A stretch of DNA of 6,033 nt from an uncultured Bacteroidales bacterium (GTDB lineage Bacteria > Bacteroidota > Bacteroidia > Bacteroidales > P3), in NCBI GenBank assembly GCA_947177845.1, contig CAMWVZ010000065.1, positions 1 to 6,033 of the forward strand, given 5' to 3'. The position numbers were made by a program, and so were the translations under genes. Positions 1-6,033 of the stretch are shown here, in pieces (position 1 is the first letter of the stretch; every line of letters begins with the position of its first letter). Below the pieces are notes generated by a model, which did not search any database, was not told where the DNA came from, and saw nothing but the letters and a program-made list of their open reading frames with translations.

Positions 1-354
1 GCCGCGAATCTTCACCTCCTGCATTTCCTGCGCCCGCGTGTCGAGCCCCACATTCAACACCTTCACTCCCTCCCCTTTGGAGAACTGCACCTTCACCTTC
101 TTGTCCTGATAGCCGAGATAACGGAAATTAAGCTCGAATTCGGGACGGTCGACGGCCAAGGTATAGTTGCCGTCTATATCGGCCACCGCGCCAAGACCCG
201 AAGCCCCCACCACCGCCACTTGGGCTTGGGGAAGCGTCATCTTGTCGCTCACATCATAAATCTGACCCTTTACCACATAGTATTTCTGCGCCTGCAACGA
301 GGCAAGCGGGAATAGAATCACGGAAAGAAGAGCAATCAGTACGGTTTTTCTCAT
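1..354 (-). CDS. N-terminal part of a CRD-bearing outer-membrane protein, probably a TonB-dependent receptor (partial)
   Basis: The first 118 codons of a gene that continues past base 1. It starts at the ATG read from 354-352. Residues 1-22 are a clear signal peptide (Arg-Lys, a hydrophobic core, then Leu-Gln-Ala before Gln23), so the product leaves the cytoplasm. Residues about 27-105 form a carboxypeptidase-regulatory-like beta-sandwich: VVKGQIYD at 27-34, an ADIDGNYTL core near 58-66, then a RYLGYQ strand. The visible part ends in QEMQEVKIRG, which resembles the junction where the TonB-dependent receptor plug begins (usually EVVVTG-like). In Bacteroidota this order is typical of TonB-dependent receptors, but DUF5686-type outer-membrane proteins begin the same way and the barrel is not visible. 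No SusC-specific signature is seen. Two terminators separate it from purM, and it has its own candidate promoter, so it probably forms a separate transcription unit. The secreted CRD assignment is firm; the receptor call is inferred. Confidence 0.75.
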   Translation of the reverse strand, partial: MRKTVLIALLSVILFPLASLQAQKYYVVKGQIYDVSDKMTLPQAQVAVVGASGLGAVADIDGNYTLAVDRPEFELNFRYLGYQDKKVKVQFSKGEGVKVLNVGLDTRAQEMQEVKIRG

Positions 355-390
355 GCCGGCAACTTTGGTTCACCTACATTTTTCTGGCAA

Positions 391-423
391 AAAACATACG
401 AAACTATGCGCACAGCCCCCAAA
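391..423 (-). promoter_or_regulatory. Candidate Bacteroidota-type promoter for the CRD outer-membrane protein gene
   Basis: Read on the minus strand, TTTG (423-420) is followed after 21 bases by TATGTTTT (398-391). This matches TTTG / TAnnTTTG at all but the last base. A start about 5-7 bases downstream would give a leader of about 30 bases before the ATG at 354. The -33 TTTG lies at the end of the T-tract of the upstream terminator. An alternative is TAGTTTCG (406-399) with CTTG (430-427) 20 bases upstream, which resembles the TATATTCG at the other candidate promoter. The short AT-rich motif makes chance matches likely. Confidence 0.4.
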
Positions 424-461
424 AAACAAGAACGGTTTTGCTGAAACTTCAACAAAACCGT
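420..461 (-). terminator. Second (backup) intrinsic terminator downstream of purM
   Basis: A perfect 9-bp stem (432-440 with 453-461, ACGGTTTTG / CAAAACCGT) continues past one mismatch with three more pairs around a short loop. On the minus strand it is followed by TTCTTGTTTTTT (431-420), as expected for a factor-independent terminator read in the direction of purM. No comparable T-tract follows on the plus strand. It lies about 85 bases after the purM stop, behind a closer and stronger terminator. Confidence 0.65.
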
Positions 462-475
462 GTTGATTATAATAT

Positions 476-527
476 AAAAAACTGCGAACCAACAACTTGA
501 ACGCAAGTTGCCGATCCGCAGCTTTTT
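476..527 (-). terminator. Main intrinsic terminator of purM, fully paired only on the minus strand
   Basis: The hairpin begins 20 bases after the purM stop. The outer stem is CTGCG/CGCAG (482-486, 517-521). The inner stem is CAACTTG/CAAGTTG (493-499, 504-510) around a 4-base loop (500-503). The six bases between them on each side mismatch on the plus strand. In minus-strand RNA they all pair through G-U, A-U and C-G pairs (GAUCGG with UUGGUU), giving an unbroken 18-bp stem. A flanking A-tract (527-523) and the terminal T-run (481-476) can extend it to about 24 bp. Six U residues then ATATT follow. The strand-specific wobble pairing supports the minus direction. Confidence 0.85.
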
Positions 528-546
528 GACCGAAATACTTCGGCAA

Positions 547-1731
547 CTAATACGTGAAAGTTCCGTGTTCGGACTCTATCGTCAACATCTTCTTGCTGCT
601 GTTCTCGCAGTGGCCGATTACCTTCGCCTCGAGGTTGAAGTAGCGGGCAATCTTGATGATGTCGGAAGCGATGCTTTCCTTTACATACAGTTCCATGCGG
701 TGCCCCATGTTGAACACTTGGAACATTTCCTGCCAGGAAGTCTTGTTCTCGCCTTGAATCATCGAGAACACGGCGGGCGTGTCGAAGAGATGGTTCTTCA
801 CCACATGCAGGTTGTTCACGAAATTCATCACTTTCGTCTGTCCGCCGCCCGTGCAATGGATAATGCCGTGGATGCTGGGGCGGTAGTTGTCCAAAATCGC
901 CTTCACCACAGGCGCATAGGTACGGGTGGGCGAAAGCAGCAGCTGCCCCACGTTGAGGCCTTCCACGCCGCTGGGGTCGGTAAGGCTCTTGCTTCCGGCA
1001 TAAACCAGTTCGGCAGGCATCTGCGCATCGAAAGTCTCGGGATATTTTTCGGCATACTCATGTTTAAGCACTTCGTGCCGCGCCGAAGTGAGGCCGCTGC
1101 TTCCGATACCGCTGTGGAAACGGTCTTCGTAGGTGGTCTTGCCCGAAGCAGCCAAACCTATAATCACATCGCCGTCCTGAATACGCTCGCACGAAATCAC
1201 TTCGTTGCGCTTCATACGCGCGCTCACCGTGGCATCCACCGCAATGGTGCGGACAATGTCGCCCATATCGGAAGTTTCACCCCCTGCAAAAGTGATGTCG
1301 ATGTGTTCAGCGGCCATATTGTCGCAAAATTCCTGCGTCCCTTCCACAATCGCCCGCAACACCTCGGCAGGAATACGGTATTTGTTACGCCCGATAGACG
1401 AAGTAATCATCATGTTGGTGGTGGCGCCCACACAGAGCAAATCGTCTACATTCATCACCGCCGCGTCTTGCGCAATGCCTCTCCAAACCGAAAGGTCGCC
1501 GGTTTCTTTCCAATAGAGATAGGCCAGCACCGCCTTCGTGCCCACACCGTCCGAATGCATCACATTGCAATAGGAAGGCCCGAACAAAGGCTTTTTATTG
1601 TCGCCCATTACATCGGGAATGATTTTGCAGAAAGAATTGGATACAATCCCCTTATCTAAATTACTCACGGCTTTCCGCACATCGGTTTTCGAAGGAGAAA
1701 CACCTCTTTTTTCGTATTTAGATTCTTCCAT
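547..1731 (-). CDS. purM: Phosphoribosylformylglycinamidine cyclo-ligase (AIR synthase)
   Basis: Complete, 394 residues, ATG at 1731 and TAG at 549-547. PurM closes formylglycinamidine ribonucleotide (FGAM) with ATP to 5-aminoimidazole ribonucleotide, the fifth step of de novo purine synthesis, in the cytoplasm. Family motifs are visible in order: HSDGVGTK (59-66, nucleotide-binding strand), DDLLCVGA (96-103), FAGGETSDM (148-156), GIGSSGLTSARHEVL (208-222), LLSPTRTY (265-272), HCTGGGQTK (292-300) and FNMGHRM (340-346). It is about 50 residues longer than the 345-residue E. coli enzyme, which is usual for the Bacteroidota form. No key motif is missing. The gene starts 31 bases after the OmpA-like gene, with no terminator and no clear promoter in the gap, so the two are probably co-transcribed and end at the hairpin at 527-476. 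There is no recognisable Shine-Dalgarno close to the start; the leader is simply AT-rich, as is common in this phylum. No other pur gene is in the window. Confidence 0.95.
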   Translation of the reverse strand: MEESKYEKRGVSPSKTDVRKAVSNLDKGIVSNSFCKIIPDVMGDNKKPLFGPSYCNVMHSDGVGTKAVLAYLYWKETGDLSVWRGIAQDAAVMNVDDLLCVGATTNMMITSSIGRNKYRIPAEVLRAIVEGTQEFCDNMAAEHIDITFAGGETSDMGDIVRTIAVDATVSARMKRNEVISCERIQDGDVIIGLAASGKTTYEDRFHSGIGSSGLTSARHEVLKHEYAEKYPETFDAQMPAELVYAGSKSLTDPSGVEGLNVGQLLLSPTRTYAPVVKAILDNYRPSIHGIIHCTGGGQTKVMNFVNNLHVVKNHLFDTPAVFSMIQGENKTSWQEMFQVFNMGHRMELYVKESIASDIIKIARYFNLEAKVIGHCENSSKKMLTIESEHGTFTY

Positions 1732-1762
1732 AATGATGAATTTTATGTTTCTTTTCCGTGAT

Positions 1763-2152
1763 TTACTTTGTCTCCACCACGATTTTCTGTGCCTCGGTGT
1801 CGATTTTGTAGGTTCCCAATTTCGACAGAGCCTCGCGGTTGAGGGTAATTTCGGCCGGCGATTCCTCCACGGTCACACACTCGATACGCCCGATAATGAA
1901 ACCGCCCATTTTCAACTCCTTGAGCTGCAAGCGTTGGTTGGGCAGCACCTCACCATCCGCATTGAACGCCTTTTCCTTATTCTTGAAACTGTTCTTGCCT
2001 AAATTTCCCGCCTGCAACAGCCGCATGGCCGCGTCCACGCTCAAGGTGTTGTACTTGGCCTTTTCCTCCACCACGGCACGCATACCCAAGCCATTGGCCA
2101 CCACGCGGATTTCGGGTTTGCCCGCCGGATTCAGGGTAAAGGGAATCTTGTC
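1763..2152 (-). other. C-terminal domain of the OmpA-like protein: retropepsin-like fold with the catalytic Asp replaced
   Basis: Residues about 718-846 of the OmpA-like protein lie beyond the usual end of the OmpA domain. The pattern resembles clan AA retropepsin-like domains: a strand leading to VVANGLGMRAVV (734-745), then EEKAKYNTLSVDAAMRLL (746-763) where active enzymes have DTGA followed by a short loop, LS and an Ala-x-x-Leu helix. FNADGEVL (780-787) follows, then LKELKMGGFIIGRIE (794-808), and finally LNREALSKLGTYKID (821-835) where active members have LLG-x-x-x-L-x-x-hydrophobic. The catalytic Asp-Thr-Gly is Glu-Glu-Lys (746-748), so proteolysis is not expected. The likely use is binding or dimerisation. 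The fold assignment rests on pattern resemblance only. Confidence 0.55.
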
Positions 2153-4303
2153 GGCCTCACCCATGTCGACCATACCTATCAACACACTCAGACTCCGGTT
2201 GCCGGAGGGGATGAAGTCTTCGCGCAACACGCTGAATTCGGTGCGGCGGTTGAGTTGGTGCGCCGCCTCGCGGGCGTCTCCATTAGGCAGGGTCTCGATA
2301 AATTCATCGGTCAGCACCACGCCCGAATCGAAAGCATATTCCTTGCCATTGTAGATTGACACCATCGGAGAAATCAAGCGGCGCGGATTGCGGGCGCCGT
2401 AGCCCCTTGCCTGCAATCGTTCTCCGTCTATGCCTCTTTGTATCAGATAGTCCACCACCGACTGCGCCCGATATTGCGAAAGCGAATCGTTGGTCATGGC
2501 CACGGGGCGCGAATCGGTATGCGAAGCCAATTCGATAACCAAACGGGGATTCTTTTCCAACAGCACAATCAAATCCATCAACGAATCCTGATATTGGGGC
2601 TTGAGATCCCACTTACCCAAGTCGTAGAGGATTTCGGGCAACACCACCGCCCCTTTCGGCACGGGTTCGAGCACGAAATCGTGAATGAAGTCCTCGCTCG
2701 CCACCAAGCCCACCGTGGTTTCGGTGCCTTCCGCACCCAAATAGTTCTTCTTTTCCACCAACAGCTTATAGGTGGTGTTCTCGTTAATCTGACCGGTACC
2801 GAATTCGTAGAAGCCCCTTTGGTTGGTGTTGGTGCTCACCAAGGAACCGTCGCTGCCGGCCAGCGTGATTTCGGCGGCGGGCACGGGCTGCAAGGTAGCC
2901 TCGTTCGTCACCGTTCCCGAAATGGTGAAGAGCATATCGGGCAGGTAGAACGAATATATGTCGTCGCTCCCGCGCCCGCCGCCCCGGTTGGAGCTGAACA
3001 GACCTTTGTTCTGGTCGGGCAGGAAGCAGATGCCGAAATCATCGGCATGGCTGCATATCGGGTATCCCATATTCTCCACCTTCCCGAAACGGCCGTCGCC
3101 CTGCAAGGACGCCCGGAAGATGTCGAAACCGCCCATGGAACCGTGGCCCGTGGAGGAGAAATAAAACAGCGTGTCGCCGCGCAGAAAGGGATAGGCTTCC
3201 TTAAACTCGGTGTTGACGCAGCCCGCACAGGGAACGGAAGACCTCGGAGCCCCCTCGGTTGCCGCCTGCGGCATATCGTTCATATTGACAGGTTCGCCGA
3301 ACTTGCTCCCCTCTCCCACCGCATACCAGATATCCAAATCGCCGTAGCCGCCCTCGCGGTTGGAGGCGAAATACAGACGCTTGCCGTCGGCGCTGATGCA
3401 GGGATGAATGAAATCGGCCACCGAATCGTCGCCAATCACCACATCTTCGGGGTCGCTCCATGCCTCCCCGTCGAAAGTGGAGGTGCGGATGATGCAACGG
3501 TTCCGCTTTTTCTTCTCGTTGCCGCAATAGGTGTAGTACATCGTGTTGCCGCCGTTGCAGAACGAAGCGTCGCTTTCATTGGCCTGCGTGCTGGTCTTGC
3601 CGTTGGCATCCAAAAGTTCCGGCTCGCTCCAACCGCCCTTGGCATCTTGCTTGGAAACAAAGATATCGGAGAACCTCTGCCCCGTCCATGCGTCGTTTTT
3701 CTTGCCGCTCACGCCCTCGCGGGTGGAGGAAAAGGCCACGATGTCGCCCTCGGCGGTATAGTAGCGGGGATTCCAATCGCCCGCGTTGGTGTTGAGCTTG
3801 CGCACATTCTCCACTTGGTAGCGGGAGGCCTGTGCGGAGGCCTGCGCCCCCCAACGGGCCGCACGAAGCCCTTGCTGCCCCGCGCTGTCGTCGGGGATAT
3901 AGTCGAGATAGGTGCGGAAATTTTCGGCGGCCGCCTCGAAGTTGCCTTCCCCGAGTTGCAGGTTCGCCAGACAGAAATATACTCCCGGTTCGGCCTTATA
4001 ATAACCTGCGCGTATGCAACGCTGATATTGGCGCGCAGCCTGCTTGAGCTGTCCGCTGCACCGATACGATTCGGCTATCTGAAAAAGAATACGGTTTTTC
4101 TCGTCGGGGTCGGCGTTGGCTTTCCGGCTCATCTTGGCGAAGCCCTTTTGATATTGGGTCACCGCCTCGTTATACATATGGTATTTGTAGGCTGTATCCG
4201 CCTTCTTGACTTGTCGGGTCTGAGCCTGCACATAGCCTGCGCCCATAAACGAAAGAACGCTCAGGAGTACCCAAATCCGAAATTTATATATGCCTGCGTC
4301 CAT
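1763..4303 (-). CDS. Secreted PorE-like OmpA-family protein: TPR, five-bladed propeller, CRD, OmpA, retropepsin-like tail
   Basis: 846 residues from the ATG at 4303. A longer reading from 4393 would translate a terminator hairpin and hide the signal peptide, so it is rejected. In order: signal peptide 1-27 (cut before Gln28, no lipobox Cys); about three TPR-like helical pairs, 35-140; a WD40/PD40-like propeller, about 170-455, with blades ending in SDIFVSK, RCIIRTS, LDIWYA, FDIFRA and DDIYSF; a CRD sandwich, 459-547; an OmpA-type peptidoglycan-binding domain, about 555-691. The OmpA domain keeps SHTDSR with Asp597, Arg612 in YRAQSV, and NRRTEF (685-690). Asp597 and Arg612 are 15 residues apart, as are the diaminopimelate-binding pair of Acinetobacter OmpA. 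About 45 residues are inserted between GYGARNP and NRRTEF. Residues 718-846 form an extra domain (separate entry). This order is that described for Porphyromonas gingivalis PorE, a type IX secretion component, but similar proteins may have other roles, so no symbol is given. Likely site: periplasm, bound to peptidoglycan near the outer membrane. Confidence 0.88.
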   Translation of the reverse strand: MDAGIYKFRIWVLLSVLSFMGAGYVQAQTRQVKKADTAYKYHMYNEAVTQYQKGFAKMSRKANADPDEKNRILFQIAESYRCSGQLKQAARQYQRCIRAGYYKAEPGVYFCLANLQLGEGNFEAAAENFRTYLDYIPDDSAGQQGLRAARWGAQASAQASRYQVENVRKLNTNAGDWNPRYYTAEGDIVAFSSTREGVSGKKNDAWTGQRFSDIFVSKQDAKGGWSEPELLDANGKTSTQANESDASFCNGGNTMYYTYCGNEKKKRNRCIIRTSTFDGEAWSDPEDVVIGDDSVADFIHPCISADGKRLYFASNREGGYGDLDIWYAVGEGSKFGEPVNMNDMPQAATEGAPRSSVPCAGCVNTEFKEAYPFLRGDTLFYFSSTGHGSMGGFDIFRASLQGDGRFGKVENMGYPICSHADDFGICFLPDQNKGLFSSNRGGGRGSDDIYSFYLPDMLFTISGTVTNEATLQPVPAAEITLAGSDGSLVSTNTNQRGFYEFGTGQINENTTYKLLVEKKNYLGAEGTETTVGLVASEDFIHDFVLEPVPKGAVVLPEILYDLGKWDLKPQYQDSLMDLIVLLEKNPRLVIELASHTDSRPVAMTNDSLSQYRAQSVVDYLIQRGIDGERLQARGYGARNPRRLISPMVSIYNGKEYAFDSGVVLTDEFIETLPNGDAREAAHQLNRRTEFSVLREDFIPSGNRSLSVLIGMVDMGEADKIPFTLNPAGKPEIRVVANGLGMRAVVEEKAKYNTLSVDAAMRLLQAGNLGKNSFKNKEKAFNADGEVLPNQRLQLKELKMGGFIIGRIECVTVEESPAEITLNREALSKLGTYKIDTEAQKIVVETK

Positions 4304-4328
4304 AGCCTCAATAATTTGACCGACCTTG

Positions 4329-4358
4329 CGAATATACGATTTTTTTACGGAGAACAAA
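4329..4358 (-). promoter_or_regulatory. Candidate Bacteroidota-type promoter for the OmpA-like gene and purM
   Basis: On the minus strand, TTTG (4358-4355) is followed after 18 bases, including an A7 run, by TATATTCG (4336-4329). This matches TTTG / TAnnTTTG with one changed base (C for the third T). A start 5-7 bases downstream would leave a leader of about 20 bases before the ATG at 4303. The TTTG is part of the T-tract that ends the secDF terminator. The position directly behind a terminator and the spacing support it. Confidence 0.55.
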
Positions 4359-4390
4359 AGGGGGCCGTCCTGTTCAGGACGGCCCCCTTT
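4352..4390 (-). terminator. Intrinsic terminator of secDF
   Basis: A perfect inverted repeat: GGGGGCCGTCCT (4360-4371) pairs with AGGACGGCCCCC (4376-4387) around a 4-base loop. Three flanking A/T pairs (4357-4359 with 4388-4390) make a 15-bp stem. On the minus strand it is followed by TTTTGTTC. It starts 35 bases after the secDF stop at 4426. The GC-rich stem and following T-tract are textbook for factor-independent termination. On the plus strand only TTT then CAC follows, so function in that direction is doubtful and no plus-strand gene would need it. Confidence 0.9.
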
Positions 4391-4425
4391 CACGAAACTC
4401 TTTTATTTCAATCTTCTACCCTAAA

Positions 4426-6033
4426 TTATTTCGTCTTGGCAATTTCCTTGCGTTCCTTGTTTTCCTTACGGCGAAGCAAGGCGTAGGCGATAGGCGAAGC
4501 CACGAAGATAGAAGAATAGGTTCCGATGAGCACACCGCAGAGGATGCAGAACACGAAGCCCCGGATAACCTCACCGCCGAAGATAAAGATCATCAGCAAG
4601 GTAACGATGGTGGTGCCGGACGTATTGATAGTACGGGGCAAGGTGCTGTTGATGGCCGTATTCATATTGTCGCGGATGGAGCGCTTGGGATAGAGGCCCA
4701 TATTCTCGCGGATACGGTCGAAAATAACCACGGTGTCGTTGATGGAGTAACCGATAATGGTGAGGATGGCCGCGATAAAGGCCTGGTCGATGTCTAAGGA
4801 GAAAGGCAACACGCCGTAGAACAACGAGAACAGACCGATGGAAATCAAGGCATCGTGAACCAAGGTTACCAAACCGCCCACACCGAACTGCCAACGCTTG
4901 AAGCGGATAGCGATATAGATGAAGATGAACACCAAGGCGATAGCCACGGCGATAAAGGCCGAGCGCGTGATGTCGATAGCCACGGCAGCCCCTACCACTT
5001 CCGAACTGATCTGACCGATGGATTTGTCTTCGGTGAAAATCTTTTCTTCCACAGGTTGCACGAAATAGCCCTTGCAGCCTTCGTACAGACGATGTTCTAC
5101 ATCTTCGTCCACCTCGCTGCCCGTTTCTTCGATACGGTATTTGGTGGTTACCTTCACTTGGTTGGAAGGACCGAAGGTCTTCACTTCGGGAGCGTCGCCG
5201 TCGAAAGCGTCGGTGAGGGTGGCACGCAAATCATTCGCGCTCACCACTTGGTCGAAACGGACCACATAGGTGCGGCCTCCGGTAAAGTCGATACCGAGGC
5301 TCAGACCTCTCACGCAAAGCGAAACGATGCAGATGAGAATCACGATACCCGAAGCTATGAAGGCATATTTTCCTTTGCCGATGAAGTCGAAGTTGACTTT
5401 CGACAGGAAGTTTTCGGAGAATTTGTGGCTGAAGGTGATGCTGCGGTCTTTGTTCAACCAACGGCTGAACACCAAGCGGGTGATGAAAATGGAGGTGAAC
5501 AGGGAGGTGAGGATACCGATGCAGAGCGTGGTGGCGAAACCTTTCACCGAACCCGTACCTACATAGAGCAGGATGATACCCGTAATCAAGGTGGTTACCT
5601 GACCGTCGATAATGGCCGAATAGGCGTTTTTATAACCGTCCTGAATGGCCATGCGGAGCGACTTGCCTGTGCGGAGCTCCTCTTTCACACGTTCATAAAT
5701 GATTACGTTGGCATCCACGGCCATACCCAAGGTGAGCACGATACCGGCGATACCCGAAAGGGTGAGCACGGCGCCGATGGAGGTGAGCACACCGAAGATA
5801 AAGAACATATTGACCAACAGGGCGAGATTGGCCACCCAACCGGCCTTGTTGTAGAATACGTACATATAGACAAGGATGAGCAGGAAGGCCAAAAGGAAGG
5901 AAACCATACTGTGGTTGATGGATTCCTGACCGAGCGAAGGCCCTACCACGGCTTCCTGCACGATGTTGGCGGGAGCGGGCAACTTACCGGCCTTGAGCAC
6001 GTTGGCCAAGTCCTGACCTTCTTCCACGGTGAA
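4426..6033 (-). CDS. secDF: SecDF fused protein translocase subunit, C-terminal 535 residues (partial at 5' end)
   Basis: The reading frame stays open to the window edge, so the beginning of the gene is outside; the GTG at 6027 is not its start. SecDF is an inner-membrane RND-type protein that works with SecYEG, using the proton-motive force to complete protein export. Visible residues 1-195 are the end of SecD: LPAPANIVQEAVVGPSLG (18-35), then about five membrane segments including GMAVDANVIIYERVKEE (103-119) with the conserved membrane Asp107. A linker leads to SecF: a first membrane segment (about 222-243), GIDFTGG (247-253) opening a periplasmic domain (to about 356), then about five more segments including GYSINDTVVIFDRIREN (428-444) with Asp433. 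The tail is Lys/Glu-rich (KENKERKEIAKTK) and presumably cytoplasmic. Both Asp residues correspond to those implicated in proton movement. The single-chain SecD-SecF fusion is usual in Bacteroidota. A strong terminator follows, so the gene ends its transcript here. TAA stop at 4428-4426. Confidence 0.96.
   Translation of the reverse strand, partial: FTVEEGQDLANVLKAGKLPAPANIVQEAVVGPSLGQESINHSMVSFLLAFLLILVYMYVFYNKAGWVANLALLVNMFFIFGVLTSIGAVLTLSGIAGIVLTLGMAVDANVIIYERVKEELRTGKSLRMAIQDGYKNAYSAIIDGQVTTLITGIILLYVGTGSVKGFATTLCIGILTSLFTSIFITRLVFSRWLNKDRSITFSHKFSENFLSKVNFDFIGKGKYAFIASGIVILICIVSLCVRGLSLGIDFTGGRTYVVRFDQVVSANDLRATLTDAFDGDAPEVKTFGPSNQVKVTTKYRIEETGSEVDEDVEHRLYEGCKGYFVQPVEEKIFTEDKSIGQISSEVVGAAVAIDITRSAFIAVAIALVFIFIYIAIRFKRWQFGVGGLVTLVHDALISIGLFSLFYGVLPFSLDIDQAFIAAILTIIGYSINDTVVIFDRIRENMGLYPKRSIRDNMNTAINSTLPRTINTSGTTIVTLLMIFIFGGEVIRGFVFCILCGVLIGTYSSIFVASPIAYALLRRKENKERKEIAKTK

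Noticed and set aside
462..480. TATAAT, present on both strands within the AT-rich spacer between the two terminators, as a sigma-70 type -10 element.
   Set aside because: Bacteroidota primary sigma factors use a different -7 motif (TAnnTTTG), no matching -33 is placed correctly, and the sequence is explained as T-tract and spacer.
508..1659. A 383-codon open frame on the plus strand opposite purM.
   Set aside because: It is rich in His and Arg with no domain pattern, starts inside the purM terminator and is fully explained as a shadow of purM.
4304..4393. A 30-codon N-terminal extension of the OmpA-like protein, starting at 4393.
   Set aside because: It would translate the secDF terminator hairpin and place the signal peptide 30 residues inside. 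The ATG at 4303 gives a standard signal peptide.
2438..4486. A 682-codon open frame on the plus strand opposite the OmpA-like gene.
   Set aside because: It is the antisense shadow of a gene with clear domains, has no recognisable domain itself, and runs across the secDF terminator and into the secDF 3' end. Long antisense frames are expected opposite GC-rich genes.
6025..6027. GTG as the start of a 533-residue SecDF protein.
   Set aside because: The frame remains open to the window edge and the visible part begins in the middle of the SecD half, so the true start lies outside.

Overview
The window comes from a Bacteroidota genome, most likely order Bacteroidales. The evidence is a fused SecD-SecF translocase, a TPR/beta-propeller/CRD/OmpA envelope protein, a signal-peptide plus CRD outer-membrane protein, the roughly 390-residue form of PurM, promoter elements resembling the Bacteroidota TTTG / TAnnTTTG type, and no clear Shine-Dalgarno sequences. 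The genus cannot be decided from this sequence. The genes are moderately GC-rich and the short gaps between them are AT-rich.

All genes lie on the minus strand, so transcription runs from high to low coordinates. (1) 6033-4426 is the 3' part of secDF, cut by the window edge. (2) 4425-4304 holds a 15-bp hairpin terminator whose T-tract contributes the -33 element of a candidate promoter for the next gene. (3) 4303-1763 encodes an 846-residue secreted protein with TPRs, a five-bladed propeller, a CRD, a peptidoglycan-binding OmpA domain and an unusual C-terminal extension that looks like an inactive retropepsin fold. (4) After 31 bases, 1731-547 encodes PurM of purine synthesis, probably on the same transcript. 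(5) 546-355 contains two successive terminators and a second candidate promoter that also overlaps a terminator T-tract. (6) 354-1 is the N-terminus of a CRD-bearing outer-membrane protein, probably a TonB-dependent receptor, cut by the window edge.

Three of the four genes concern the cell envelope. SecDF drives export across the inner membrane. The OmpA-like protein has the domain order described for PorE, a peptidoglycan anchor of the type IX secretion system, whose cargo first crosses by Sec. The last gene is an outer-membrane protein. PurM is a housekeeping enzyme that appears to share the OmpA-like gene's transcript. The most unusual feature is the retropepsin-like extension, in which the catalytic Asp-Thr-Gly position reads Glu-Glu-Lys. 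No phage, transposon, CRISPR or RNA gene is visible.
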